Part shown: positions 8,684 to 18,003 of the stretch, in pieces
How the letters are laid out: each line of letters begins with the position of its first letter
Position numbering within the stretch: position 1 is the first letter of the stretch
Assembly (NCBI GenBank): GCA_047602055.1
Contig: JASGIG010000001.1
Span: forward strand, 2,728,001 to 2,792,000
Reading direction: 5' to 3'
Source: JAODBQ01 sp047602055
GTDB taxonomy: Bacteria > Actinomycetota > Acidimicrobiia > Acidimicrobiales > Ilumatobacteraceae
Length of the DNA: 64,000 nt
Translations under genes and position numbers: made by a program
Notes under the pieces: generated by a model
Databases searched by the model: none
What the model was told of the DNA's origin: nothing
What the model saw: the letters and a program-made list of their open reading frames with translations, nothing else

Positions 8684-8719
8684 GCTGTCGTGATGTAGAC
8701 GATTCTGTAGATTGTCGGC

Positions 8720-8941
8720 ATGGCCGAGACCACGACGATCAGGGTGAGTCGGGCGACCCGGGACGAAGCCCGCATGCTGGCCGAGCAACTCGGGGTGACC
8801 ACCGACGTCGCCGTGCGCCGAGCGCTGCGCCGCGAGCGTCAACGATTGATGGCCGAGTCCTTGGCGCAGCCACGCGACGGCGAGGAGCAGGCGTTGGTGG
8901 TCGCAGCAAGCCGGACGAGCGGTCGTCTTGCGGGCCGGTGA
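8720..8941 (+). CDS. ribbon-helix-helix type antitoxin (MazE-like)
   Basis: 73 residues. The N-terminal TTTIRVSRATRDEARMLAEQLG.TTDVAVRRALR is a ribbon-helix-helix DNA-binding domain, and the C-terminal tail is unstructured and Arg-rich, as expected of an antitoxin. TAGATT (8708-8713) lies 6 nt before the ATG, so the transcript is probably leaderless. The stop overlaps the toxin start by 14 bp. It probably represses its own promoter and neutralises the toxin. Confidence 0.75.
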   Translation: MAETTTIRVSRATRDEARMLAEQLGVTTDVAVRRALRRERQRLMAESLAQPRDGEEQALVVAASRTSGRLAGR

Positions 8942-9266
8942 TGTCCTGTCGGTCGACTTCGGTCGGCCGCACGGCAGTGAGGCAGGACTGGTCCACCCGG
9001 CAGTCGTGGTCACCGCCGACGAACTGCTCGTCGAAGTCCGGACGTTGCAGGTCGTGCCGGTGACGTCGAACGTCGACCGGGGATACCTCACCGACGTGCC
9101 GGTCGAGGCCGACGGTCTCGATGTCGCCAGCGTCGGCCAGTGCCACCTGGTGACCACCATCGACGCCGTGCAGATCCTTGCCGACGATCTCGGCAACGTC
9201 GGGACCGTCACCTTGCGTCAGCTTCGCTCCGTGCTCGCCGACCTGCTCGACGTGGAGACGTACTGA
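8928..9266 (+). CDS. MazF/PemK-type toxin
   Basis: 112 residues from TTG 8928. The order RAGDVLSVDFGRP..SEAGLVHPAVVVT, QVVPVTSN, CHLVTTIDAVQI and a closing LRQLRSVLADLLD is the MazF/PemK/Kid fold, normally an mRNA interferase. The conserved HPAVVV (often RPALVV) and PxTSN segments are present. It overlaps the antitoxin gene and is coupled to it. Cleavage specificity cannot be predicted. Confidence 0.8.
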   Translation: MRAGDVLSVDFGRPHGSEAGLVHPAVVVTADELLVEVRTLQVVPVTSNVDRGYLTDVPVEADGLDVASVGQCHLVTTIDAVQILADDLGNVGTVTLRQLRSVLADLLDVETY

Positions 9267-9377
9267 CGGCGAGCGAGCGTCAGGGCTGATTCAAGGAGCG
9301 GCGAGCGCCGAAGCGCAGCGGGGGCGGCGAGCACGGCAGGCGGAGCGGAGGAGCCAGCCCTGACCGGAGCTCGAGAA
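9267..9377. repeat. GC-rich repeat family C, copy 1
   Basis: Non-coding stretch between convergent genes. It shares the phrase GAGCGCCGAAGCGCAGCGG and the following GGCGGCGAGCA with 25640-25725. An outer 10-bp stem GTCAGGGCTG ... CAGCCCTGAC (about 9279 to 9364) encloses the repeat, so it may act as a terminator for both the toxin and the hydrolase gene. Confidence 0.6.
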
Positions 9378-10310
9378 CTAGTCGTTGTCCAGTTTGTCCG
9401 TCAGCTTGTGGACGGCGCCGGCGATCTTGCCGGTGATGCCGCCGTGCTCGGCGGCTTCTTCCAAGCGGGCGTCGAGCAGGCCCATGCGGGCCCTGGCCTC
9501 CTCGGCCAACGAGACCTTGCCGTCACCGTCGAGGTCGAACGTCTCGGTCTCGATGCTCGGGTCGACCGGGTCGAGCGTCTCGCCGAACAGGCGGGTCATC
9601 GCCTCCCAGTGCTGCTCGTCGGCGCGCGCGTCGTAGACGGGGAAGTCCTCCATGCACCAGCCGTGCAGCGCGTCGTACCAGACCAGCTCGTAGTCGACGC
9701 GGGCGGCGTCGAACGCTGCAGTGAGCACCTCGGCCTGCGCGGCGTCGAACGAGCCGTCGTCGCGCGCCGCGCCGACGTACACCTTCGCCGTGATCGACGG
9801 GGCCAGCAGGTGCGGGCTGTCGGGCGCGTCGGTGGCCAGCCGCCCGCCGTGGAACGAGGCCGCGGCGCCGACGCGCTCGCCGAAGCGCCCGGCGGCGTTC
9901 AGCGCCAGCCCGCCGCCCGTGCAGTAGCCGGTGGTGCCGATCTTGGCGCCGGGGGTGACCTCGGGCAGGGTGTCGAGGAAGTCGAGGATCGCCGCGGTGT
10001 CGCGCGCCGAGCCGTCCTTGGTGGCCGAGCCGATCAGGGCGAACAGGCGCTTGCGCTCGGCCTCGTCGGAGAAGACCGTCTGCATGTCGAACGGCTCGAA
10101 CGGGCCGGACCGGTGGAACGGGTCGGGGACGACGACCACGTAGCCGTAGTCGGCCAGCCGCTGGCCCATGTCGCGCATCACCGGGCGGACGCCACCGGCG
10201 TCGGGGTACATGATCACCGCCGGCCACGGGCCGTTGCCCACGTCGGGTGTGTGCAGGCTGGCACCCATCGGGCCGTCGGCGGTCTCGATCGTCACATCAC
10301 GTTGCGGCAC
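9378..10310 (-). CDS. dienelactone hydrolase family protein with C-terminal EF-hand loop
   Basis: 310 residues, GTG start preceded at 6 nt by AAGGAG. Alpha/beta hydrolase of the DLH type: nucleophile in TGYCTGGGLAL (Cys, near residue 120), Asp in VGAARDDGSFD, His in DALHGWCMEDFP. The family is usually 230-250 residues. The extra 60 residues contain FDLDGDGKVSLAEE, which fits the 12-residue EF-hand loop with acidic residues at 1, 3, 5 and Glu at 12. A Ca2+-bound tail on this enzyme is unusual. It lies 11 bp downstream of the fumarase gene, probably in the same transcript. Confidence 0.85.
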   Translation of the reverse strand: MPQRDVTIETADGPMGASLHTPDVGNGPWPAVIMYPDAGGVRPVMRDMGQRLADYGYVVVVPDPFHRSGPFEPFDMQTVFSDEAERKRLFALIGSATKDGSARDTAAILDFLDTLPEVTPGAKIGTTGYCTGGGLALNAAGRFGERVGAAASFHGGRLATDAPDSPHLLAPSITAKVYVGAARDDGSFDAAQAEVLTAAFDAARVDYELVWYDALHGWCMEDFPVYDARADEQHWEAMTRLFGETLDPVDPSIETETFDLDGDGKVSLAEEARARMGLLDARLEEAAEHGGITGKIAGAVHKLTDKLDND

Positions 10311-10321
10311 GGCGTGCTCCT

Positions 10322-11968
<1,647 letters not shown>

Positions 11969-12006
11969 GAGGCGAGGATATGTCGCGGGTGGTGGAGCGA
12001 TCACCC

Positions 12007-13404
12007 TCACACGGGCGCGGGGCACGCCTGACGGGTCGGGTCGACGGCAGCGTCGAGGAGGACCTGCTCGGCCTGGTTGGCAGGCGAGCGTGGCGTGATC
12101 GCCGACTCCTCGACGAGGTACGGCAGATCGACGATGCGCACGTCGAGGCTGAACGCCAGCGGCTGGTACTGCGGGTCGAGTGAGGCCGTGCGCTCGGGCG
12201 CGCCGGCCACCAGTGACAGCGCCAGCTCGTCGCACGTCGAGCGCCTCGCCCAGTCGCTGCCGAACGACAGGAGCTGACCGATGTTCAGCAGTGCGGACGC
12301 GGCGAGGATGATCCGCCCGGCGTGCAGTGCCGGTGGCGCCACCAGCGCCAGCCGGTCGACGGCGACGGCGAACACCGGGGCCAGCAGCATCGCTCCCATG
12401 TAGACGTAGCGCGACGCCTCCGCGGTCTGCAGCCCGAGCCCGACGCGTTGCACGCCGATCCCCGCGAACATCAGCACCGTCGTCACCGCGAGCGCGACGA
12501 GCACCGCCTGGATCCGCCCCGCGGGGCGCCAGCACGTGACGGCGAGCGTTGCCAGCAAGGCCACCCCGGCGAGGGTGGCGAAGCCGACGACGCTGGTGAA
12601 CGTCGCCACCAGCGCCCGCGCCGTGAACGCGGCGACCTGCGACTTGCCGCCGGCGGCGACGTCGGTCGGCGCGTCACGGGCATAGGCGAGGTACCACCAG
12701 CCGTAGGCGACGAGTTGCGGCACGGCGGCGACCGCGGCGGCGAGCCAGCGGCCGCGGAGCACGAGGAACACGGCGATGCCGAGGATGAAGAACGGGCCGA
12801 AGCCCGACGACAACAGGCCGACGAACGCCGCGGCGAGGCCGAGCCAGTCGCGCCAGTCGATCGGGCCGTCGTGGTCGGTGAGCAGCAGCTGGACGAGGAA
12901 GCCGAGCAGCGACAGGTTGTACGAGATCTGGACGGCGAAGAGGATGTTCTCCCACCCGCTGCCGAGCACGAGCAGCACCGTGCACAGCAGCGTCGTCGTC
13001 CACTCGCTCACGTCGTGGCGCCGGCACAGCAGGCGCACCACGAGCACGGTGGCGAGGTGGGGGAGCATCGCCGTCAGCAGGAACGGCCAGTAGGAGCCGA
13101 GACCGAACACGGCGGTGAGCACCCGGAACACGAGCGTCGGGACGGTCAGCCAGTGGCCGTCCTGCGAGTAGAACAGCCAGTTGGCCACGCCGGTGTCGTG
13201 GAGCACGCGGCGGCGGGTGAGGATCAGCGCCCAGTCGTCGCGGATGAACCACTGGTGACGGCCGGCGACGTAGAGCACGACGAGCGAGCCGGCGAACGCC
13301 GCCCAGAACGCCCAGCGGGCGCCGTCTTCGGAGGCGGCGAAGCGCCACGCCCTCCTGGCGTCGGCGATACCGGTCGGCGGCTCGGCCGCCTCAGCGGTGG
13401 CCAC
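12007..13404 (-). CDS. multi-pass membrane protein of a glycosylation locus
   Basis: 465 residues with about ten hydrophobic segments (for example WAAFAGSLVVLYVAG near 33, TTTLLCTVLLVLGSG near 140, FFILGIAVFLVL near 205, LLATLAVTC near 290). An early IRDDWALI after the first segment resembles the acidic loop of GT-C type glycosyltransferases and related polymannosyl/arabinosyl membrane proteins. It overlaps the glycosyltransferase gene by 14 bp. The probable role is transfer or export of a lipid-linked sugar, inferred from fold pattern and context. Confidence 0.65.
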   Translation of the reverse strand: MATAEAAEPPTGIADARRAWRFAASEDGARWAFWAAFAGSLVVLYVAGRHQWFIRDDWALILTRRRVLHDTGVANWLFYSQDGHWLTVPTLVFRVLTAVFGLGSYWPFLLTAMLPHLATVLVVRLLCRRHDVSEWTTTLLCTVLLVLGSGWENILFAVQISYNLSLLGFLVQLLLTDHDGPIDWRDWLGLAAAFVGLLSSGFGPFFILGIAVFLVLRGRWLAAAVAAVPQLVAYGWWYLAYARDAPTDVAAGGKSQVAAFTARALVATFTSVVGFATLAGVALLATLAVTCWRPAGRIQAVLVALAVTTVLMFAGIGVQRVGLGLQTAEASRYVYMGAMLLAPVFAVAVDRLALVAPPALHAGRIILAASALLNIGQLLSFGSDWARRSTCDELALSLVAGAPERTASLDPQYQPLAFSLDVRIVDLPYLVEESAITPRSPANQAEQVLLDAAVDPTRQACPAPV

Positions 13405-14095
13405 GGACCACCATGCGCCACCACAGGTCGAGGAGCTGGAGGGCGCTGCGGGTGATGGCCGGGAGGCGGAAGAACTGCGAGCGCCCCGAGGGCCGGAAGT
13501 AGTGGTGCACCGGCGTCTCGACGAACCGGGCGCCGGTCTGCTGGAACGCGCGCATCATCTCCACGCAGATGACGCCGCTCGTCGACGTCAGCAGGTGCTC
13601 GGTGAACAGCCGCCGGCGGAACAGGCGGAAGTCGCAGTCGGTGTCGCGCACGTGCAGATCGAACAGCAGCTTGACGACGTGGTGGTACGTCCGCCCGATG
13701 ACCTTGCGGTACCACGAGTCGCCACGGCCGATCTTGTAGCCCTGGACGATGTCGACGTCGGCGGTCGCCAACGGCACGAGCAGGGCGGCCTCGCGGGCGT
13801 CGTACTGGGCGTCGCCGTCGGTGTAGAAGATCCAGTCGTGGCGCGCTGCGGTGAAGCCGGTGATCAGCGCCGCGCCGTAGCCGCCGTTGCGCTCGTGGTG
13901 GATCGGCCGCAGCCACGGCCGCTCGACGGCCAGCTTGTCCAGCAGCTCACCGGAGTCGTCGGCCGACCCGTCGTTGACGACGATCACCTCGACCTCGTCG
14001 ACGAGCGGGTGCAGCGCGGCGTAGACGTCGTCGACCAGCCCGCCGATGGTCTGCTCGTCGTTGTAGCAGGGGAAGATCGCCGACACGCTGCGCAC
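13391..14095 (-). CDS. family 2 glycosyltransferase (dolichyl-phosphate-sugar synthase-like)
   Basis: 234 residues from GTG 14095. GT-A fold: FPCYNDEQTIGGLVDDV at the N terminus, VEVIVVNDGSADDSG, and the metal-binding YTDGDAQYD near residue 94. DTDCDFRLFRR near 150 is typical of the DPM1/undecaprenyl-phosphate glycosyltransferase branch. It should transfer a sugar from a nucleotide donor to a polyprenyl phosphate, feeding the downstream membrane protein. Confidence 0.85.
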   Translation of the reverse strand: MRSVSAIFPCYNDEQTIGGLVDDVYAALHPLVDEVEVIVVNDGSADDSGELLDKLAVERPWLRPIHHERNGGYGAALITGFTAARHDWIFYTDGDAQYDAREAALLVPLATADVDIVQGYKIGRGDSWYRKVIGRTYHHVVKLLFDLHVRDTDCDFRLFRRRLFTEHLLTSTSGVICVEMMRAFQQTGARFVETPVHHYFRPSGRSQFFRLPAITRSALQLLDLWWRMVVRGHR

Positions 14096-14116
14096 GTCGG
14101 TCGTGGTGGAGCTGCA

Positions 14117-15187
14117 TCAGGTGGTTGCCCCGGCGGCGATCGCAGCGACCTCGGCGAGCATGCCGCCGACGAGCTCGACCTCGGCATCGGTCATCTCCGG
14201 GAAGCACGGCACACTGACGCACTCGGCCGCCCACGCCGTCGAGACGGGCAGCGACTCGGTGCTCAGGTGCGCGTACGCCGGCTGCTGATGGACGGCGAGC
14301 GGGTAGTGCACGGCCGTGCCGATGCCGCGCTCGGCGAGCCCGGCGCGCAGCGTGTCGCGCCCGCCGCTGCGCAGCACCAGCAGGTGATGGGCGTGGTCGG
14401 GATGTGCGGACTGCCAGCGGTGGCCAGGGGCGATCTCGCGGATCCGGGCGGCGATCGCGCGGCGTCGGGCGACGTCGGCGTCGAGCTCGTCGAGGCCGAG
14501 CAACAGCCACGCCGCCTCCAGCTCGGACATCCGGAAGTTCTGGGAGACGGTCGTGTGCCAGTACTGGACGTCGGACATCCCGTGCACCCGGCGCGTGCGC
14601 ACGGCGGCGTCGATCGCCGGATCGTCGGTGACCACCGCGCCGCCGTCGCCGATCCCGCCGAGCACCTTGGTCGGGTAGAAGCTGTACGCGGTGACGGCGG
14701 AGCGGCCCGGGTCGCGCAGGGCGCCGTGGGCCTGGGCAGCGTCCTCGACGATCGGTAGATCCGTGAGCGGCAGCGGTGCCGGGTAGCCGTACAGGTGGAC
14801 GACCATCACGGCGCGCGTGCGCGGCGTGCGCAACCGCTCGACCTCAGACGGCGCGAGGCACGCGGTGTCGTCGTCGACGTCGGCGAGCACTGGCGTCGCC
14901 CCGAGCGCGCACACCGCCGACGCCGACGGCACGGCCGTGAAGCTCGGCACGATCACCTCGTCGCCCGGCCCGACACCGACCGCGGCGAGCGCGAGCTGCA
15001 GCGCGGACGCGCCGGACGACACCGCGCAGGCGTGGCGGGCGCCGGTCCACGCGGCGAAGCGCTCCTCGAAGGCCGCGGTGCGCTCGCCGAGCAGGAGGTG
15101 GCCGCCGCGGGCCACGTCCGTCGCGATCCCACCGAACCGGGCTGCGAAGCGAGCGCCTCGACGGCTCAGGTCGACGACAGGTACCAC
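14117..15187 (-). CDS. DegT/DnrJ/EryC1 sugar aminotransferase
   Basis: 356 residues. PLP Lys in SFYPTKVLGGIGDGG, cofactor-binding Asp in PIVEDAAQAHGA, and GDEVIVPSFTAVPSA near residue 77. These enzymes aminate keto-sugar nucleotides (for example to 4-amino-4-deoxy sugars). It overlaps the upstream epimerase gene by 22 bp and precedes the glycosyltransferase by 21 bp, so one operon builds and transfers an amino sugar. Confidence 0.88.
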   Translation of the reverse strand: MVPVVDLSRRGARFAARFGGIATDVARGGHLLLGERTAAFEERFAAWTGARHACAVSSGASALQLALAAVGVGPGDEVIVPSFTAVPSASAVCALGATPVLADVDDDTACLAPSEVERLRTPRTRAVMVVHLYGYPAPLPLTDLPIVEDAAQAHGALRDPGRSAVTAYSFYPTKVLGGIGDGGAVVTDDPAIDAAVRTRRVHGMSDVQYWHTTVSQNFRMSELEAAWLLLGLDELDADVARRRAIAARIREIAPGHRWQSAHPDHAHHLLVLRSGGRDTLRAGLAERGIGTAVHYPLAVHQQPAYAHLSTESLPVSTAWAAECVSVPCFPEMTDAEVELVGGMLAEVAAIAAGATT

Positions 15188-16173
15188 GCATCACCTCGGT
15201 AGAAGTCGACCGTGGCGGCGATGCCCTCGGGCAGCTCGACACGGGCACGCCAGTCGAGGAGCTCCTCGATGCGGCGGCTGTCGGTGCGGAACGAGCCGAT
15301 GTCGATGCGCGCCTGCTCGGCGGGCCACGGCACCAGCTCGACGCCGCCCGCGGAACCGGCGGCCTCGACGATCAGCTTGGCGATCGACGCCAGCGACTCG
15401 TCGCGGTCGCTGCCGACGTTCAGGACCGCCCCGACCGCGGCGTCGGCGGTGGCGGCGACGAGTGCGTCGACGACGTCGTCGACGTGCAGGCAGTCACGGC
15501 GCTGCATGCCGTCGCCGAAGATCTGGATGCGCTGGCCGAGCAGCGCCTTGCGGAAGAACACCGGCAGGAAGCCGAGCTTGTCGCTGCTGAGGCGCTGGCG
15601 CTGGCCGTAGACGTTGGTCAGGCGCAGGCTGGTGATCGGCATCCCGTGGGCGTTCGCGTAGACGAGGTGGAGCTGCTCGCCGGCCAGCTTGGCGACGCCG
15701 TTGACGTCGACCGGCCGGGTCGGGTGGGTCTCGTCGACGGGCGCGTCGCCAGGCAAGCCGTAGACCTGCCGGGTGGAGGTGTGCACGACACGGGCGCCGG
15801 GGTTGACGGCGCGGAGGTGCTCGAGGAGCGCGGCGTGGGAGACGGCGTTCAGCTGCAGGTCGCGCAGCGGGTCGTGCATCGAGTCGATGTGGCTGACCTG
15901 GCCGGCGAGGTTGAACACGACGTCGGCGCCGTCGAGCACGTCGCGGACCGCCGGATCGCCGATCTCGCAGCGGACGACGTCGACGTCGAGGCCGGCGACG
16001 TTGTGCTCGTCGCCGCCGTGGCCGTCGACGAGGGCGTCGACGACCGCCACGGACGCGCCGGCCCCGGTCAGGGCGTGGACGAGGTTGGACCCGATGAACC
16101 CGAGGCCGCCGGTGACCACGCAGCGGGTGGCCGAGAGCGCGCTCCGTCCCCCGTCGTGCGAGCTCGGCGACAC
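15166..16173 (-). CDS. NAD-dependent nucleotide-sugar epimerase/dehydratase
   Basis: 335 residues from GTG 16173. Extended SDR: Rossmann GGLGFIGSNLVHAL near residues 21-34, FNLAGQVSHID near 90, then the catalytic serine/threonine STRQVYG. The usual YxxxK is replaced: the aligned segment reads DVNGVAKLAGEQL, with Asn or Gly where Tyr is expected and Lys kept. That missing Tyr is unusual and may mean altered or non-epimerase chemistry. The first gene of the operon; TAACAT (16182-16187, minus strand) lies 8 nt before the GTG. Confidence 0.82.
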   Translation of the reverse strand: MSPSSHDGGRSALSATRCVVTGGLGFIGSNLVHALTGAGASVAVVDALVDGHGGDEHNVAGLDVDVVRCEIGDPAVRDVLDGADVVFNLAGQVSHIDSMHDPLRDLQLNAVSHAALLEHLRAVNPGARVVHTSTRQVYGLPGDAPVDETHPTRPVDVNGVAKLAGEQLHLVYANAHGMPITSLRLTNVYGQRQRLSSDKLGFLPVFFRKALLGQRIQIFGDGMQRRDCLHVDDVVDALVAATADAAVGAVLNVGSDRDESLASIAKLIVEAAGSAGGVELVPWPAEQARIDIGSFRTDSRRIEELLDWRARVELPEGIAATVDFYRGDAWYLSST

Positions 16174-16316
16174 GGGCGTGAATGTTAGAGGCGGGTTACG
16201 GCGCGATGGCGGCACCGTGTGGCAACTGTGGGTCAACCGCGCGTCAAGATCGGGTTCATGGACCTCGACGAGTACGAGCGGATGACCGTCACCACGGGTA
16301 GACCCCGCTGCTTCAC

Positions 16317-16644
16317 CTACCGCCCATACACCACTCCCCGGGACTCAACTCTCGAGCGGGCGAACTCGACGGGCGAAGCGACCTCGACTCGTTGCCGCAC
16401 GGTCGGGTCCCACGTGGCGGCGAAGCGGGTCGGGTGTCCGCGCCGTCGGATGGGGAGGTGCTGTTCCATCGCAGTGGTCACGCGCCGAACATCGTCGTCG
16501 AGGACGAGCACGTCAGAGCCAGACCCCAGCCCTGCGATCGCGACGCGGCAACTCAGGGAACTCGCGCATCAGCAACGGCTCAACCACCTCGGCGGTGAGG
16601 TCACGGGCAAGCGCGATGCCGGTGGTCCCACCACGGCTCACCAT
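16317..16644 (-). pseudogene. DUF4037 protein remnant
   Basis: From ATG 16644 the minus strand reads ...TGIALARDLTAEVVEPLL.REFPEL, then shifts frame to LGSGSDVLVLDDDVRR, then RRGHPTRFAATWDPTVRQRVEVASPVEFARSR. These are three consecutive blocks of DUF4037 (nucleotidyltransferase-fold) proteins. The expected block between the second and third (RDHDWG...) is deleted and the C-terminal half is missing. A clear decay product. 16174-16316 shows nothing further. Confidence 0.65.
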
Positions 16645-16697
16645 GGCGAATGCACCCACCGAATGCTCTGACCCTGTGAGATCAGCCTCCAAGTTCG

Positions 16698-17006
16698 CTA
16701 CGGGGTGGGTGAGGGGTCTCGGCGGTCGCCCGCCTGCCAGCCTTCGGAGTGGTAGGTGGCCGTGCTGATTGCGTTGGCGGCGACCGGGGAGGTGATCAGC
16801 TGCAGGATCGCCACCAGAACGGCCGAGAGGACGTCGTCGGTGTGGTGCAGCGACACCGCGGCGCCGGCGAGCACCAGCAGCATGCCGATCGTGCTCGCCT
16901 TGGCCAGCGTGTGCAGGCGGGCGTAGACGTCGTCGAAGCGCACGACGCCGACCGCGGCGAGCAGGATCAGCAGCGAGCCGATCAGGGCGAGGAGCCGGCC
17001 GATCAT
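16698..17006 (-). CDS. mrpG: Mrp Na+/H+ antiporter subunit G
   Basis: 102 residues with three hydrophobic helices (residues 4-24, 39-55, 62-82). The pattern VVRFDDVYARLHTLAKASTIG is the MnhG/PhaG signature. It starts with ATG overlapping the mrpF stop by 4 bp. Last gene of the seven-gene operon; small membrane subunit needed for assembly of the antiporter. Confidence 0.93.
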   Translation of the reverse strand: MIGRLLALIGSLLILLAAVGVVRFDDVYARLHTLAKASTIGMLLVLAGAAVSLHHTDDVLSAVLVAILQLITSPVAANAISTATYHSEGWQAGDRRDPSPTP

Positions 17007-17263
17007 CGCCGTGCCCGCCCCTCGATGTAGCGCGCCACCATCGCGGTCCCGACGAACCCGACGAGCGTGATGACGACGACGACCGGGAGGTACGCGCTGT
17101 TGCCGGTGTCGACGGCGTGCACGGCGATCGCCGCGGCGCCGGCGGTGAGCATCCCGCTCAGCGCGTTGGCGCGGTCGGCGAGCGTCGGCCCGGCGTACAA
17201 CCGGCAGGCGAACAGCACAGCGGCGAGGCCGAGGGCGACGAGGCTGACGTCGGTCATCGGCAT
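17003..17263 (-). CDS. mrpF: Mrp Na+/H+ antiporter subunit F
   Basis: 86 residues, three helices. CRLYAGPTLADRANALSGM near residue 20 is the MnhF/PhaF motif. Two in-frame ATGs (17263 and 17257) follow GAGG; the first is given. It lies 127 bp after mrpE, a gap that holds a strong hairpin (17284-17332), so expression of F and G may be tuned separately from the genes before. Confidence 0.92.
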   Translation of the reverse strand: MPMTDVSLVALGLAAVLFACRLYAGPTLADRANALSGMLTAGAAAIAVHAVDTGNSAYLPVVVVITLVGFVGTAMVARYIEGRARR

Positions 17264-17283
17264 CTCACCTCGGGTCCTCCCTC

Positions 17284-17332
17284 GTCCTGTCGCGCCCTGA
17301 CCGTCATCTTTCCGGTCAGGGCGCGACAGGAC
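17284..17332. repeat. long perfect hairpin (palindrome family D, copy 1)
   Basis: 19-bp arms beginning GTCCTGTCGCGCCCTGACC, with an 11-nt loop (17303-17313), inside the mrp operon between mrpE and mrpF. A related imperfect copy with the same core TGTCGCGCC...GACC is at 42894-42934. The rest of 17264-17390 is non-coding. Confidence 0.75.
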
Positions 17333-17390
17333 AGGGGCGCGGTGAGCGGCGGTGCCTCGGCCGCTGCGGTGGAGGGCACGCGTGCGTTCG

Positions 17391-17906
17391 TCATCGAGCC
17401 ACCTCGACGGCGTGCAACGAGTCGATCTCCTGAGCGGTCCCGAAGGCGTGGACGACCAGCGATTCGAGCCGGGCGACGAAGCGGCGTGTCACCGCCGGGT
17501 CGTCGAGCCGGAGGACGTGCAGCGTCAGCACGTGGGCGTCGACGTCCATGTCCACCGGCATCGTCCCCGGGCTGAGGGCGACGATGTTGGCGACGAGCGC
17601 CCCGACCCACGGCGACGTGCACGACAGCGGGCACGGCACCACGCCGGGGTGCAGCGTCGGCTGGCGGCGCAGCACGTCTCGGGTCAGCGCGGCGTTGGAC
17701 ACGAGCAGGTCGCGGACGACGACCGCGACCAGGCGCAGCGTCGGCAGCGGGCGAACGACGGCGCGGCGGTGGTGCTCCTCGCTCGGGAAGGCGACGACGA
17801 CGCCGACGGCGACGGCGATCCCGCCGAGCACGTTGGCGAACGAGAACGTGCCCCACAGCATCACCCACAGCAGGACGAGCAGGACGATCCGCCCGAGGTG
17901 CCTCAC
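17391..17906 (-). CDS. mrpE: Mrp Na+/H+ antiporter subunit E
   Basis: 171 residues. N-terminal helices (LGRIVLLVLLWVMLWGTFSF, LGGIAVAVGVVVAF), then a cytosolic domain with VANIVALSPGTMPVDMD, the most conserved stretch of MnhE. The Mrp complex exports Na+ against H+; E is required for stable assembly. Confidence 0.9.
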   Translation of the reverse strand: MRHLGRIVLLVLLWVMLWGTFSFANVLGGIAVAVGVVVAFPSEEHHRRAVVRPLPTLRLVAVVVRDLLVSNAALTRDVLRRQPTLHPGVVPCPLSCTSPWVGALVANIVALSPGTMPVDMDVDAHVLTLHVLRLDDPAVTRRFVARLESLVVHAFGTAQEIDSLHAVEVAR

Positions 17907-18003
17907 CCGTCCACCTCGGGGGCTGCGCCCCCACTCGCTTCGCTCGTCCCCATCGGTGTCCGGCTCCCTGGCGGTCGCGCGGCCGCCCGGCTGATCTCGC
18001 AGA
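17907..18003. repeat. GC-rich repeat family B, copy 1
   Basis: Intergenic between mrpD and mrpE. Contains the palindrome GGGGGC-TGC-GCCCCC (17918-17932) followed by CTCGCTTCGCTCG and a GGCTCCCTGGCGGTCG block. The same order of blocks recurs, reading on the other strand, at 19938-20025, 27472-27575 and 31314-31395. Confidence 0.65.

Noticed and set aside
16219..16671. Plus-strand frame of 150 codons after the epimerase promoter.
   Set aside because: The opposite strand carries recognisable DUF4037 blocks, and the plus-strand product has no ordered pattern.
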